Assembly: GCF_034344865.1 (NCBI RefSeq)
Contig: NZ_CP133774.1
Location: forward strand, 6,200,001 to 6,264,000
Length of the DNA stretch: 64,000 nt
Direction: 5' to 3'
Origin: Pseudomonas sp. 10S4
GTDB taxonomy: Bacteria > Pseudomonadota > Gammaproteobacteria > Pseudomonadales > Pseudomonadaceae
Shown here: in pieces, positions 8,366 through 16,634 of the stretch
Position numbering within the stretch: position 1 is the first letter of the stretch
Layout of the letters: every line of letters starts with the position of its first letter
Notes under the pieces: generated by a model
Database searches by the model: none
What the model was told of the DNA's origin: nothing
The model's input: only the letters and a program-made list of their open reading frames with translations
Program-made: the position numbers and the translations under genes

Positions 8366-9763
8366 TCAAAACGCGTACCACATATAAAGATAAGTGGTGT
8401 CGTTGTCGCTGGCATTACGGCCGTTGCCGTCATAGTTGTTGGATGCGCCCAGATAGCGGGTGAAATAGTTGTATTGCAGTCCGACCCTCAGGTTCTGCAT
8501 CGGCAACCAGAAAACTTCGGGCGTCCACATCTGCGTATCGGGTGAAAAGTTGGCACTGTCCGCATACGCCGTTGCATCCGAGCTGCCATTGACATTGCTA
8601 TAGGCCAGGCTCGCACCATACTTGGCAAGGTACACATAACTGCCTTTCACTTTGAATGATCGCAGGGACGCGGGGCCGTCGTAGAGTGTCTGGGTGTGGT
8701 CTCTGATCTCTTCTTTCACATAGCGTATCTGTGCAGTGAACGCATGTGGATCAAGAAGGTACTGGTACTGGGCATCAAAGCCTGTGTCCCGGTACTCGGT
8801 GCTGCCCTGGCCGTAGACCGGATTGTTGGAGTCATCCATGGGAAGGATTTTGGCATTCATTGCAAAGGCCCCCACCATCACGTTTTGGGCGCCCCACTCA
8901 TAGGTATAAGCCAGCCGTGCGTAAGGGCTTGAGCCATCCATGTAAGTCAACGGATGGTAGGTGTCGCCCTTCTTGTTGCCCAGACTTAGAAACGACCACG
9001 TGTCTTTGGCTGTCTGGTAGGAGGTCAGCTCCAAATAGAGCGATTTGTTCAAATAAACATAGGCACCGATCCCCGCCACCTGTTGTGCCAATCCGCCTTC
9101 AATCAGTGTCGAGGCAGGGGCGCCGCCAAATGCGCCCAACGTTGAACTGACATAGGGGTAGCCCCAGGCAGGCGTGCTGTTCCAGACATCCTGAACCGTG
9201 GGGTTGTTGTTCAACGTGACACCCCAGATGACATCACGTGAGGTATCAACCTTGCGGTCGGCATAACGCAGATCAAAGTTGTCCGAACCCAGATGGCTTA
9301 CCCAGTTTCCCGAGGCATCCTGGTGGTCATAAGAACTGTAAGTGAATTGGGCAAAGCCACCGATGACATCAGTGATCTTCCCGCCCAAAAACACGCTGGA
9401 GTAATCAATGAGCATTTGCTTGTCTTTGGGTGAAATCGAGCCGCCCGCACCGTCGCTGTTGTTACGCGTGCCGGTGTAGTCGCCGACGATCATGGCGGCC
9501 AGGGGATTGGTTTGTACGCCGTTCGTATACCCCGTCAACTTGAAAAGGCGCCCATAAGGGGTCAGTTCAGGAAACTGCCCACCCGCATGACAGGCAACAC
9601 AGCTTTGCCCTGTTTGACGTGCGAAGGAAGGCAACGCCTGGGCCGACTGACAGAACACCAGAAACAACAACCCCAGCAGTATCCCCGTTCGCCCAAACGG
9701 CCAAAAATGAAATGACCCAGCCACCGCCTTCGCCCCACACTCTTCGTTGTCCTTTACGTACAT
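8366..9763 (-). CDS. Outer-membrane beta-barrel protein with N-terminal c-type haem motif
   Basis: 465 residues from the ATG at 9763, chosen because AGGGGAA precedes it and the hydrophobic export signal follows (residues about 20-42, GILLGLLFLVFCQSAQA). Just after the signal is CVACH, a c-type haem motif, in the context QTGQSCVACHAGGQFPELTPYGR. The remainder alternates in the manner of a beta-barrel and ends in aromatic residues (YLYMWYAF), usual for outer-membrane insertion. Similar proteins occur with cytochromes in respiratory or extracellular redox clusters. It probably forms an operon with the downstream cytochrome c. An Anr-like box lies 112 bases upstream of the start. Confidence 0.85.
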   Translation of the reverse strand: MYVKDNEECGAKAVAGSFHFWPFGRTGILLGLLFLVFCQSAQALPSFARQTGQSCVACHAGGQFPELTPYGRLFKLTGYTNGVQTNPLAAMIVGDYTGTRNNSDGAGGSISPKDKQMLIDYSSVFLGGKITDVIGGFAQFTYSSYDHQDASGNWVSHLGSDNFDLRYADRKVDTSRDVIWGVTLNNNPTVQDVWNSTPAWGYPYVSSTLGAFGGAPASTLIEGGLAQQVAGIGAYVYLNKSLYLELTSYQTAKDTWSFLSLGNKKGDTYHPLTYMDGSSPYARLAYTYEWGAQNVMVGAFAMNAKILPMDDSNNPVYGQGSTEYRDTGFDAQYQYLLDPHAFTAQIRYVKEEIRDHTQTLYDGPASLRSFKVKGSYVYLAKYGASLAYSNVNGSSDATAYADSANFSPDTQMWTPEVFWLPMQNLRVGLQYNYFTRYLGASNNYDGNGRNASDNDTTYLYMWYAF

Positions 9764-9874
9764 TTCAATTCCCCTGAAAAGAGGCCGGCCAGTGGCATCC
9801 CCTGGCTGGAGCCTAGCTAGCGGTAGGCCATTTACAATGCGCAATTCAAAATAGGAGTTGGTCTGGCGGGGAAC

Positions 9875-9888
9875 CTGATCCACATCAG
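9875..9888. promoter_or_regulatory. Anr/Dnr (FNR-type) box
   Basis: CTGATccacATCAG matches the Anr consensus TTGAT-N4-ATCAA except for its outermost base on each side and is a perfect palindrome. It lies 112 bases upstream of the haem-porin start, where it could activate that operon under low oxygen. Confidence 0.7.
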
Positions 9889-10053
9889 AAAACAGATAGA
9901 CAAGCGAACAAGGGGATAGGCGGTCGCGGGGGCTGCCGCTCGACTTCAATACTGAGCGGCTTACCCAGGCGAATCAGCGAGCCAACCCGAGGTAGAGCCT
10001 GGCGAAAAACAAACAGCATCCCTCCGCAGCTTCGTATTATCTTTTCAGTCGAG

Positions 10054-10965
10054 TCAGGGCAATGGCTTGACGATCATCAAACCGCACGGCGCGCGGTTCA
10101 ACACGCTCTCGGCGGTGGTGCCGATGAACCGGTCGATCCCATGTTGAGCGTGCGCGCCCAGCACCACCATGTCGAAGGCATGCTGTTGGGCGAAATGTCC
10201 GATCACCTTGTGGGGAATCCCGGTCAGTAAGTGTCGGCGCTTTTTCTCGATGCCATAGCGTTCGGCAAGCACATCAAAAGCCTCTTCCTGGGCATCGTTG
10301 ACCGCGTCTCTCAAACTCGCATTCAGGCTCAGTGTCGGCACACTCATCGCCGCTTCGCCCACTACCGACCAGTTGCTAACGTTCAGCACGTGTAAGGCCG
10401 AGCCACATAAGGTCGCCAACGTCGAAGCCAGGTTGAGAATCCGGTCATTGAGCCCTTGGGTCAGTTCCTCCAGATGGGACAGATCGATGGCGGCGAGAAT
10501 CTTCAACGGCTTTGGATTTTTGGTATCGGTGACCAGATGCAAGGTAGACGGACAGTCGCGCAGCAGCAGCCAGTCCAGCGGGCGGTGGAAAGCACGGTCG
10601 AGGGCCGGTACATGGTGGGAGTCCTTGATTACCAGGTCGGGTCGCCAGTCATTCACATACGCCAGCACGTGCGCCGGGCTTGATTTGGCCCAGAACACCT
10701 CCGTAGTCACCTGCAACCCCGCGCACCGTTGAAATCGGGCTTGCTGCTCCAGCCAGTGCCAATGCACCTGCAAATAGCCCTCCCGTGCCTGGGCCATGGC
10801 GTCGTGGTCAAACAGGCCGGCCACCGCCAACGCCTGGACATAATCGAAGGCCACAATGTGCAGCAACGCACCGGTTGCTTTGGCCAGGGCCAGCGCTCGA
10901 TCAAACGCCGGAGTACGGGTCATTTCGGTGGGAGCAATCAATAGGATACGTTTGAGTTTGACCAT
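10054..10965 (-). CDS. Tandem universal stress protein (paralogue 1)
   Basis: 303 residues from ATG 10965 with GAGG seven bases upstream (a GTG at 10968 is in frame). Two UspA domains: residues 1-145 start KRILLIAPTEMTRTPAFDRAL, and 150-303 end in VVLGAHAQHGIDRFIGTTAESVLNRAPC, the ATP-binding G-x2-G-x9-G(S/T)-like signature in the second domain only. It is clearly related to the products at 13321 and 15615, sharing the TPAFDRA and LHIVAFDY motifs. Such Anr-controlled tandem Usp proteins support anaerobic survival in Pseudomonas; the Anr-like box at 11058 sits about 95 bases upstream. Confidence 0.92.
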   Translation of the reverse strand: MVKLKRILLIAPTEMTRTPAFDRALALAKATGALLHIVAFDYVQALAVAGLFDHDAMAQAREGYLQVHWHWLEQQARFQRCAGLQVTTEVFWAKSSPAHVLAYVNDWRPDLVIKDSHHVPALDRAFHRPLDWLLLRDCPSTLHLVTDTKNPKPLKILAAIDLSHLEELTQGLNDRILNLASTLATLCGSALHVLNVSNWSVVGEAAMSVPTLSLNASLRDAVNDAQEEAFDVLAERYGIEKKRRHLLTGIPHKVIGHFAQQHAFDMVVLGAHAQHGIDRFIGTTAESVLNRAPCGLMIVKPLP

Positions 10966-11057
10966 CACATACCTCGTCCTGGGACCGCTTTACCTGCCCG
11001 GATGCAAGCCCGGCGTCCTGTCCGAGTTCCAGTATCTGGCGATATCCATTGAGGGCT

Positions 11058-11071
11058 CTGATCTTTGTCAA
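11058..11071. promoter_or_regulatory. Anr/Dnr-like box upstream of usp 1
   Basis: CTGATctttGTCAA matches TTGAT-N4-ATCAA with two mismatches. It is positioned about 95 bases before the usp ATG on the minus strand. Confidence 0.5.
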
Positions 11072-11125
11072 CAAATGAGGGCTTTCGGTCGCCGCACGAA
11101 CGGCCGCAGGTTCACAGCGGCATTG

Positions 11126-11139
11126 TTGATATAACTCAA
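11126..11139. promoter_or_regulatory. Anr/Dnr-like box upstream of channel gene
   Basis: TTGATataaCTCAA matches TTGAT-N4-ATCAA with one mismatch, about 150 bases before the channel start codon at 11288. Confidence 0.5.
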
Positions 11140-11287
11140 TGCTTTTGCGTCGCTCAGGCGTAGATAAATACTGACTGGCTTGAGCCGTTCATCCGGGGAA
11201 CCTGCGATCTCCCCGGAGGTTAAATGGGCTGCCTGTTCGCCCCCTTGGCGCGGACTGGCACTCGCCCCCTTTCACTGGAGGTTGGCC

Positions 11288-11713
11288 ATGCTGGCAGTCA
11301 CGCTGATCAATACGCTGGTGGTCATCATCGTCGTCGTGATCCATTACGAATGCCTGTCGCGCCTGAACGACTGGCTGCCCCGGCTCAGGCTTTGGAGTCG
11401 CTTCAGGATAGTCGTCGGCGTCTTCGGTGCCCTGCTGGCCCACGCGACAGAAGTCTGGTGCTTTGCGCTGGTCTATTACCTGATGGCGCGCTCCGGCGAA
11501 TGGGGAACCCTGATTGGCAGCTTCGATGGCTCATTCATGGACTGCGTGTACTTTTCCTTCACCACGTACACAACCATCGGTTTCGGCGATATTTCACCCG
11601 TGGGCAAACTCAAATACCTGACCGGTTTGCAGGCCCTGACCGGTCTGGTACTGATCAGTTGGACGGCCTCCTTTCTGTTTCTTGAAATGCAGAAATACTG
11701 GAAGCACAAATAA
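11288..11713 (+). CDS. Two-helix potassium channel-like protein
   Basis: 141 residues from ATG 11288, selected because CTGGAGG lies just upstream. Hydrophobic segments at about 3-20, 41-65 and 110-130 flank a pore loop with the K+ selectivity filter TTIGFGD (residues 95-101). No ligand-binding domain such as RCK or cNMP follows, so this is a minimal ion channel (pfam Ion_trans_2 type). The neighbours are stress proteins and an FNR-like regulator; a role in membrane-potential or K+ adjustment under energy limitation is inferred only. Confidence 0.85.
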   Translation: MLAVTLINTLVVIIVVVIHYECLSRLNDWLPRLRLWSRFRIVVGVFGALLAHATEVWCFALVYYLMARSGEWGTLIGSFDGSFMDCVYFSFTTYTTIGFGDISPVGKLKYLTGLQALTGLVLISWTASFLFLEMQKYWKHK

Positions 11714-11818
11714 CCCCCTTTCCCCGTTCGTCTATTACTCCGGCAAATGCCCGAATGAAATGCGCAGGCAATGGCCTGCCACCTATGCTTGGTACACTTC
11801 CAACGGGCGTCATTTCTC

Positions 11819-12562
11819 ATGCCGGAAACCCGACCACTTCAAATTCAATACCTCAAGGCCGCGTGTTCCACCTGCAGTGTTTTGGAGTTGTGCCTTCCAA
11901 TTGGCCTTACCGGCCCGGAGGTCGAGCGTCTGGACACGCTGATCGTGCAACGTTTCAAGGTGAAAAAAGGCACAGCCTTGTACCGCGCCGGCGATCCGTT
12001 GCGCTCGCTGTACGCGGTGCGTATCGGCTCATTCAAGACCTGCGTGCTCTCGGTCGATGGTCGCGAGCAGGTGACCGGGTTCCAGATGCCCGGCGAAATA
12101 CTCGGCCTGGACGCTATCAGTACCGATCTGCATGCCTGCAATGCCTTTGCCCTGGAGGATAGCGAAGTCTGCCCGATCCACTTTGCGCATCTGGAGAAAC
12201 TCGCTCAGGAGTTGCCATCACTGCAGCACAACCTGAACAAAATACTGAGCCGGGAAATCGTCCGCGATCACGACATGCTGATGATGCTGGGCAACATGAA
12301 CTCCGATGAGCGCCTGGCAGCCTTTTTGTTGAACCTGTCGCAGCGTTTGAATATGCGCGGTTACTCATCCAAGGACTTCGTGCTGAAAATGCGCCGCGAG
12401 GAAATCGGCTCCTACCTGGGGCTGCGCCTGGAAACCATCTGCCGGGGCATTGCACATCTGCGGGACCGGGGGCTGGTCGAGATCGCGGGCCGTAACGTCA
12501 ACATCCAGGACATGGAAGGCCTCAAGCAACTGGTCGTGGGCTGTCATCGCCCCCTGCGCTAA
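11819..12562 (+). CDS. FNR/Anr-family oxygen-responsive transcription regulator (Anr paralogue)
   Basis: 247 residues from ATG 11819 (length of Anr/FNR about 245). The cluster-ligand cysteines are present: C16-x2-C19-x5-C25 and C118 (ALEDSEVC), aligned with FNR Cys20/23/29/122, so a [4Fe-4S] oxygen sensor is expected. A cNMP-fold domain (about 35-150) with the dimer helix precedes a winged helix (about 175-240). The recognition helix reads EIGSYLGLRLETICR, where FNR/Anr have ETxSR: the Ser that contacts the TTGAT half-site is Cys here. Its targets may be the boxes scattered in the neighbouring intergenic regions. It is a paralogue, since the main anr gene normally lies beside hemN. Confidence 0.92.
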   Translation: MPETRPLQIQYLKAACSTCSVLELCLPIGLTGPEVERLDTLIVQRFKVKKGTALYRAGDPLRSLYAVRIGSFKTCVLSVDGREQVTGFQMPGEILGLDAISTDLHACNAFALEDSEVCPIHFAHLEKLAQELPSLQHNLNKILSREIVRDHDMLMMLGNMNSDERLAAFLLNLSQRLNMRGYSSKDFVLKMRREEIGSYLGLRLETICRGIAHLRDRGLVEIAGRNVNIQDMEGLKQLVVGCHRPLR

Positions 12563-12596
12563 CACCCCATGCCCAGACAATCGTCATGCGCGCCGT

Positions 12597-12610
12597 CTGA
12601 TCCAGATCAG
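12597..12610. promoter_or_regulatory. Anr/Dnr-like box upstream of GNAT gene
   Basis: CTGATccagATCAG, a perfect palindrome differing from TTGAT-N4-ATCAA only at the outer base of each side. It is 90 bases upstream of the acetyltransferase start at 12700. Confidence 0.65.
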
Positions 12611-12699
12611 GTTGAAGCGCCGCCAACGGCGTAGAAAGAAATGAGCCGAGTGGTTCATCACCACGCGCCAACCTTTCAAACCGGATGGAGGATCACCCC

Positions 12700-13263
12700 A
12701 TGCTCACCGTCAAAGACCACAATGATCGGGCCGCCGCCGCCTATGCCGCCGTCACGGGTAAATACTGGATCGAAGCGCTCAAGGACGGCCGCCATGTGTT
12801 GATTCGGCCCCTGGAGGAAAAAGACCGCGACCGTGAATACGCCTTCATCAAGCGCCTGTCTCCCGAGTCCCGGCACATGCGTTTTCTCGCGCAGGTCAAC
12901 GAACCCGGCACCGCCATGCTCAACCAATTGATGGACACCGATAACAAACAGCGCACGGCTTACATCGCGCTGGTCCACGAAAACGGTCAACTGATCGAGA
13001 TCGGCATCAGCCGCTACGCCGCCACCGGTGAACATGAATGTGAAAGCGCCGTGACCGTCGCCGATGAATGGACGCATCTGGGGCTGGGGACCGCGCTGAT
13101 GGAGCATCTGATCAAATCTGCTCGCCACAACGGTTTTCGCCAGATGTATTCGGTGGACGCCTCCAGCAATACCCGAATGCGCGACCTGGCCAAAGCCTTG
13201 GGTTTTGAAACGCACAACGATCCCGATGACAGCTGTCAGGTCATCCATCGGCTTGACCTGTAA
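12700..13263 (+). CDS. GNAT family N-acetyltransferase
   Basis: 187 residues from ATG 12700 with GGAGG eight bases upstream (12688). The GNAT core is at about 25-180: GRHVLIRPLEEKDRDREYAFIKRLSPESRHMRF resembles the acetyltransferase part found in Pat-like lysine acetylation enzymes, and the acetyl-CoA loop reads WTHLGLGTALMEHLI. Without an acyl-CoA synthetase-like domain it is a stand-alone form. Located among Anr-regulated stress genes with its own Anr-like box; protein acetylation during anaerobic stress is a reasonable guess, but the substrate is unknown. Confidence 0.88.
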   Translation: MLTVKDHNDRAAAAYAAVTGKYWIEALKDGRHVLIRPLEEKDRDREYAFIKRLSPESRHMRFLAQVNEPGTAMLNQLMDTDNKQRTAYIALVHENGQLIEIGISRYAATGEHECESAVTVADEWTHLGLGTALMEHLIKSARHNGFRQMYSVDASSNTRMRDLAKALGFETHNDPDDSCQVIHRLDL

Positions 13264-13269
13264 AGAGTA

Positions 13270-13306
13270 ACCCCGCGACGTACCGGCCAACGGTTCGTCG
13301 CGGGGT
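13270..13306. terminator. Strong hairpin between convergent genes
   Basis: ACCCCGCGACG pairs with CGTCGCGGGGT around a 15-base loop. It separates the acetyltransferase and usp 2, which converge. There is no T-run on either side, so it may act as a hairpin barrier and not as a classical intrinsic terminator. Confidence 0.55.
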
Positions 13307-13320
13307 GATGCACCTTCTAT

Positions 13321-14244
13321 TCAGGATTGCAGTGTCTGGCCCGGTTTGATCGCCAGCACACTGCACGGCGCCCGATGCAAGAGCTGCTCGGCCGTGGTCC
13401 CCAGCAGTTTGTTCAACCCGCTGTGTTGTACGGTCCCCATGACAATCACGTCAATCCGGTGCTCAGTCGCAAAATCACAGAGACCCAACAGCGGCGTGCC
13501 CTCGATAAAGTGGCGACGATCCGGCGGTACGCCATGCCGTTCGGCCAGCGCGGCAAACGTCTCGCGTTGCACAACACCTAACGCTTCATAAATCCCGGTG
13601 GCCAGCGGCAATGCGCCAATGCCCATGTCCTGGGCATACACCGCCGTCCAGTCATACACATGCACCAGTTCGAGCGTGGCAACACATTCTTCGGCCAGTT
13701 TCACCGCAGCGTCGACAATCTGATCGTTGAAGACCGTGTCCTGCTCTTCGCTGCGCAGCACATCGACAATCGCCAACACATGGCGCGGCCGAGGGTTAAC
13801 GGCATTCGTCACCAAATGCACCGGCACCGGACAATCGCGCAGCAACTGCCAGTCCAGCGGCGTAAAAAACACCCGTTTCAACGCGAATTCTTCCTGAGCG
13901 TCCTTGATGATCAGCGCCAGCGACATCTCGTTGACGAAATGCAGGATCTCTTCATAAGGATGCTGCACCCACACCACCTCGCTGGTGACCTCAACCCCGT
14001 GTCGGCTTATCAACCCGGCTTGCGCCGCGAGCCATTGCCGGTGGGTTTGCAAATAGCCTTCCCGGGCCAGGTTGATTTGTTCGGGGGCGAACAGACCGGC
14101 CACCACCAGAGCCTGCAAATAATCGAATGCCACGATGTGCAACGGCAATTGCATCGTGAGCGCCAATGCCGCGGCTCGGTCGAACGCCGGAGTGCGGGTC
14201 ATGGCTGGGGGAGCGATTAACAGTAAACGCTGAGTCTGCGACAT
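13321..14244 (-). CDS. Tandem universal stress protein (paralogue 2)
   Basis: 307 residues from ATG 14244 with GAGG upstream. Same two-domain layout as the other two: RLLLIAPPAMTRTPAFDRAAALA at the start, LHIVAFDYLQALVVAGLF, and a C-terminal VIVMGTVQHSGLNKLLGTTAEQLLHRAPCS nucleotide-binding signature. Divergent from the diguanylate cyclase gene; two Anr boxes lie in the 209 bases between them. Together with paralogues 1 and 3 it shows local expansion of this family. Confidence 0.92.
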   Translation of the reverse strand: MSQTQRLLLIAPPAMTRTPAFDRAAALALTMQLPLHIVAFDYLQALVVAGLFAPEQINLAREGYLQTHRQWLAAQAGLISRHGVEVTSEVVWVQHPYEEILHFVNEMSLALIIKDAQEEFALKRVFFTPLDWQLLRDCPVPVHLVTNAVNPRPRHVLAIVDVLRSEEQDTVFNDQIVDAAVKLAEECVATLELVHVYDWTAVYAQDMGIGALPLATGIYEALGVVQRETFAALAERHGVPPDRRHFIEGTPLLGLCDFATEHRIDVIVMGTVQHSGLNKLLGTTAEQLLHRAPCSVLAIKPGQTLQS

Positions 14245-14316
14245 GGGTACCTCGGCACGCGGCCATCTCAAAGCAGTGAATAGGCCTCCAGATTGAGCGT
14301 TCCGGCCTGAGGCGAC

Positions 14317-14330
14317 TTGATCTTTATCAG
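14317..14330. promoter_or_regulatory. Anr/Dnr box (proximal to usp 2)
   Basis: TTGATctttATCAG: one mismatch to TTGAT-N4-ATCAA, 73 bases upstream of the usp 2 start. Confidence 0.7.
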
Positions 14331-14370
14331 GTACGGCGTCCCTTTTTGATCTTCTTGGCGCACGCTAAAG

Positions 14371-14384
14371 TTGATTTTGATCAA
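14371..14384. promoter_or_regulatory. Anr/Dnr box (perfect match)
   Basis: TTGATtttgATCAA is an exact consensus site. It lies 70 bases upstream of the diguanylate cyclase start at 14454 and 127 bases from usp 2, so it may serve either or both. Confidence 0.8.
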
Positions 14385-14453
14385 CAAATCTCCTGCGCCT
14401 TCCCCTAGCCTGAATCAAAGTGTCCCGTGTCACTGGCAGTATCGGAGGGTGCA

Positions 14454-15356
14454 ATGATCGAAAATGACCAGCAAGTATTGGTAAGGGCATTGGACGCTGC
14501 GACTAATCCGGTATTGATCACAGAGCGGACAGGTTGCATCGTCTGGATCAATAACGCGTTCTGCCTCTTGAGCGGCTATACCAAGCCGGAGCTGGTCGGC
14601 AAAACCCCGCACCTGCTTTCTTCAGGAAGACAAAGTACAACCTTCTATCGAGATCTGTGGATGACGATCCTGGCGGGCCTGACCTGGCAGGGAGAAATGG
14701 TCGAGCGGCGCAAGGATGGAGGGAGCTGCACCATCAATCAGGTCATCACCCCGGTGCTCGACCATCATGGCGTGGTGACGCATTTCATCGCCATCCTGCA
14801 CAACTTCAGGATCATGGATGAAGAGCGAGCCGCCATGCAGCAGCTGGCGTTCCATGACGCCCTGACCGGGTTGCCTAACCGCAGTCTGTTCTTGAGCCTG
14901 CTCAAACAGGCGATCAACAACGCCACCAAACACCAGCAATCATTGGCATTGATGTTTATCGACCTGGACCATTTCAAATCCGTCAACGACACGCTGGGGC
15001 ACGCCTGTGGCGACAAACTGCTGATCGCCGTGGCCGAACGCCTGGGCCAGTCCGTGCGCCGGTCTGACGTGGTCTCGCGCTTGAGCGGAGACGAGTTCGC
15101 GATTCTGATTACCTGTATGGATCAACCCGACCAGGTGGAGGCCTTGGGCAACAAACTGGTCGCCGCGATCAATCAACCCTTTGTGATTGACGCTCACCGC
15201 ATAGACGCGCACATCAGCGTCGGTATCAGCCTGCTTCCCGCCAATGGCGCCAGTGTGGAAGACCTGCTCGGGCAGGCCGACAGCGCGATGTATCAGGCTA
15301 AAAGAACCGGTGGCAACGCCTGCTGTTTCAGCCTGATTACCGGCCCCTCCGCCTGA
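14454..15356 (+). CDS. PAS-GGDEF diguanylate cyclase
   Basis: 300 residues from ATG 14454 with GGAGG five bases upstream. A PAS domain at about 10-120 (ITERTGCIVWINNAFCLLSGYTKPELVGKTP) may sense redox or a small ligand. The GGDEF domain is at about 130-295: DALTGLPNR, FIDLDHFKSVND, and the active-site loop reads SGDEF (211-215), a variant found in active cyclases. An inhibitory site RxxD is present five residues upstream (R202-x-x-D205). No EAL domain. It makes c-di-GMP, so lifestyle switching is tied to this low-oxygen block through the consensus Anr box upstream. Confidence 0.9.
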   Translation: MIENDQQVLVRALDAATNPVLITERTGCIVWINNAFCLLSGYTKPELVGKTPHLLSSGRQSTTFYRDLWMTILAGLTWQGEMVERRKDGGSCTINQVITPVLDHHGVVTHFIAILHNFRIMDEERAAMQQLAFHDALTGLPNRSLFLSLLKQAINNATKHQQSLALMFIDLDHFKSVNDTLGHACGDKLLIAVAERLGQSVRRSDVVSRLSGDEFAILITCMDQPDQVEALGNKLVAAINQPFVIDAHRIDAHISVGISLLPANGASVEDLLGQADSAMYQAKRTGGNACCFSLITGPSA

Positions 15357-15497
15357 GCATAGGCTGACGGTGTAGGGCCTCAATACAGCGAGGAGCCGGC
15401 CCACATCGCCAACCTCAGCAATAGCGCAAATCGGCGCAGAAAATCAGCGGCACCCAGCCGACCACACGTCGGGCGCCCCCTGCCGTCACGCGCCTGT

Positions 15498-15511
15498 TTG
15501 ATACAGATCAA
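15498..15511. promoter_or_regulatory. Anr/Dnr box (perfect match) upstream of usp 3
   Basis: TTGATacagATCAA is an exact consensus site, 103 bases upstream of the usp 3 ATG. Confidence 0.8.
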
Positions 15512-15614
15512 GCCTGAAACGCCGTTCCGCGCCAGCATCGCTATCAGATGTCGCCAACAGCCTTTCGCGGCCATGTCGGGCCAGCGTCTGTGTGATGACC
15601 CAAGGGAGATTTCC

Positions 15615-16541
15615 ATGTCTGAGCAACCCCGTTTCATGCTGGTCGCCTCGCCCCTGATGCAAAACAGCCCCGCGTTCGACCGGGCCGCCGCACTGGCCAA
15701 GGCCGAAGGCGCCGCGTTGCACATTGTGGCTTTCGATTACCTGGAAGGCTTGGCGACCGCCAGCATGGTCAACGAACAGGCGCTGGAACAGATGCGCCTG
15801 GGGTATGTCGAGCGCCATCGCCAGTGGCTGGAAGAACAAGCCCGGCCGTTGCGCAAAATCGGCGTGACCGTCACCACCGAAGTGGTCTGGGTCGAAAGGC
15901 CTTTGCAGGAAATCCTGGTTCACCTCAAAGAGCAGCCAATGGCCTTGCTGATCAAGGCACTGGAGCACGAATCGCTGCTATCGCGACTGATGTTCACCCC
16001 ACTGGATATTCACCTGCTGCGCGAATGCCCGGTGCCCCTGCATTTTGTCAGTCATGTGCAACACGCCTTGCCGCGAAGGATCGTCGCGGCGGTCGATCCC
16101 TTCCATCGTGATGGCCAATACAAAGGCTTCAACGACCGGATCCTGCGCGAGGCGGTGAAATTGGCAACAGCGTGCAACGCCCAGGTCGACGTGCTCTACG
16201 CCTACGATCTGTCCTCGATCAGCTCCGATGAGTTCGGCTTCAACAATGCCTCGGCGTTCTTTTCCTCAGGCAACGCCACGTCCCTGTTCGAAGCCCAGGG
16301 CGAGGCCTTCAACGAACTGGCAGAGCGCAACGGCATCCCGCCGGAGCAGCGCCACATGGTCATGGGTAACCCGGCCAAGGTCCTGGCCAGTTATGCCGAT
16401 GCCTATAGCGTCGACGTGATCGTCATGGGCCGGGTCGGCCATCACGGCGTGAGTCGATTGGTGGGCAGCACCGTGGAACACCTGCTGTACAAAATGCCTT
16501 GCAGCGTTTGGGTGGTGTCGCCGGAAGTACTTGCAAATTGA
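15615..16541 (+). CDS. Tandem universal stress protein (paralogue 3)
   Basis: 308 residues from ATG 15615 (MSEQPRFMLVASPL), GGGAG upstream. Two Usp domains, N-terminal with SPAFDRAAALAKAEGAALHIVAFDYLEGLA, and C-terminal ending VIVMGRVGHHGVSRLVGSTVEHLLYKMPCSVWVV, the best ATP-binding signature of the three. A perfect Anr box lies upstream and an intrinsic terminator follows. Confidence 0.93.
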   Translation: MSEQPRFMLVASPLMQNSPAFDRAAALAKAEGAALHIVAFDYLEGLATASMVNEQALEQMRLGYVERHRQWLEEQARPLRKIGVTVTTEVVWVERPLQEILVHLKEQPMALLIKALEHESLLSRLMFTPLDIHLLRECPVPLHFVSHVQHALPRRIVAAVDPFHRDGQYKGFNDRILREAVKLATACNAQVDVLYAYDLSSISSDEFGFNNASAFFSSGNATSLFEAQGEAFNELAERNGIPPEQRHMVMGNPAKVLASYADAYSVDVIVMGRVGHHGVSRLVGSTVEHLLYKMPCSVWVVSPEVLAN

Positions 16542-16560
16542 TCAACGGTTGCTAGATATA

Positions 16561-16594
16561 AAAAGGGGCCGACGTGTAAACGCCGGCCCCTTTC
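16561..16594. terminator. Bidirectional intrinsic terminator
   Basis: AAAGGGGCCG pairs with CGGCCCCTTT around a 12-base loop. With A-run before and T-run after, it can end usp 3 on the plus strand and the thioesterase on the minus strand. Confidence 0.8.
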
Positions 16595-16634
16595 TACATC
16601 GCCAGTCGCGACCCCGAACGACACCAATCGCCAC

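Larger units (their letters stand above)
10966..11287. other. Intergenic control region between usp 1 and the channel gene
   Basis: 322 bases between divergent genes. It holds two Anr-like boxes (11058-11071 and 11126-11139) and no convincing ORF of its own. The channel gene could use an upstream GTG/ATG within it (in-frame from 11180), but the ribosome-binding site argues for 11288. Confidence 0.6.
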
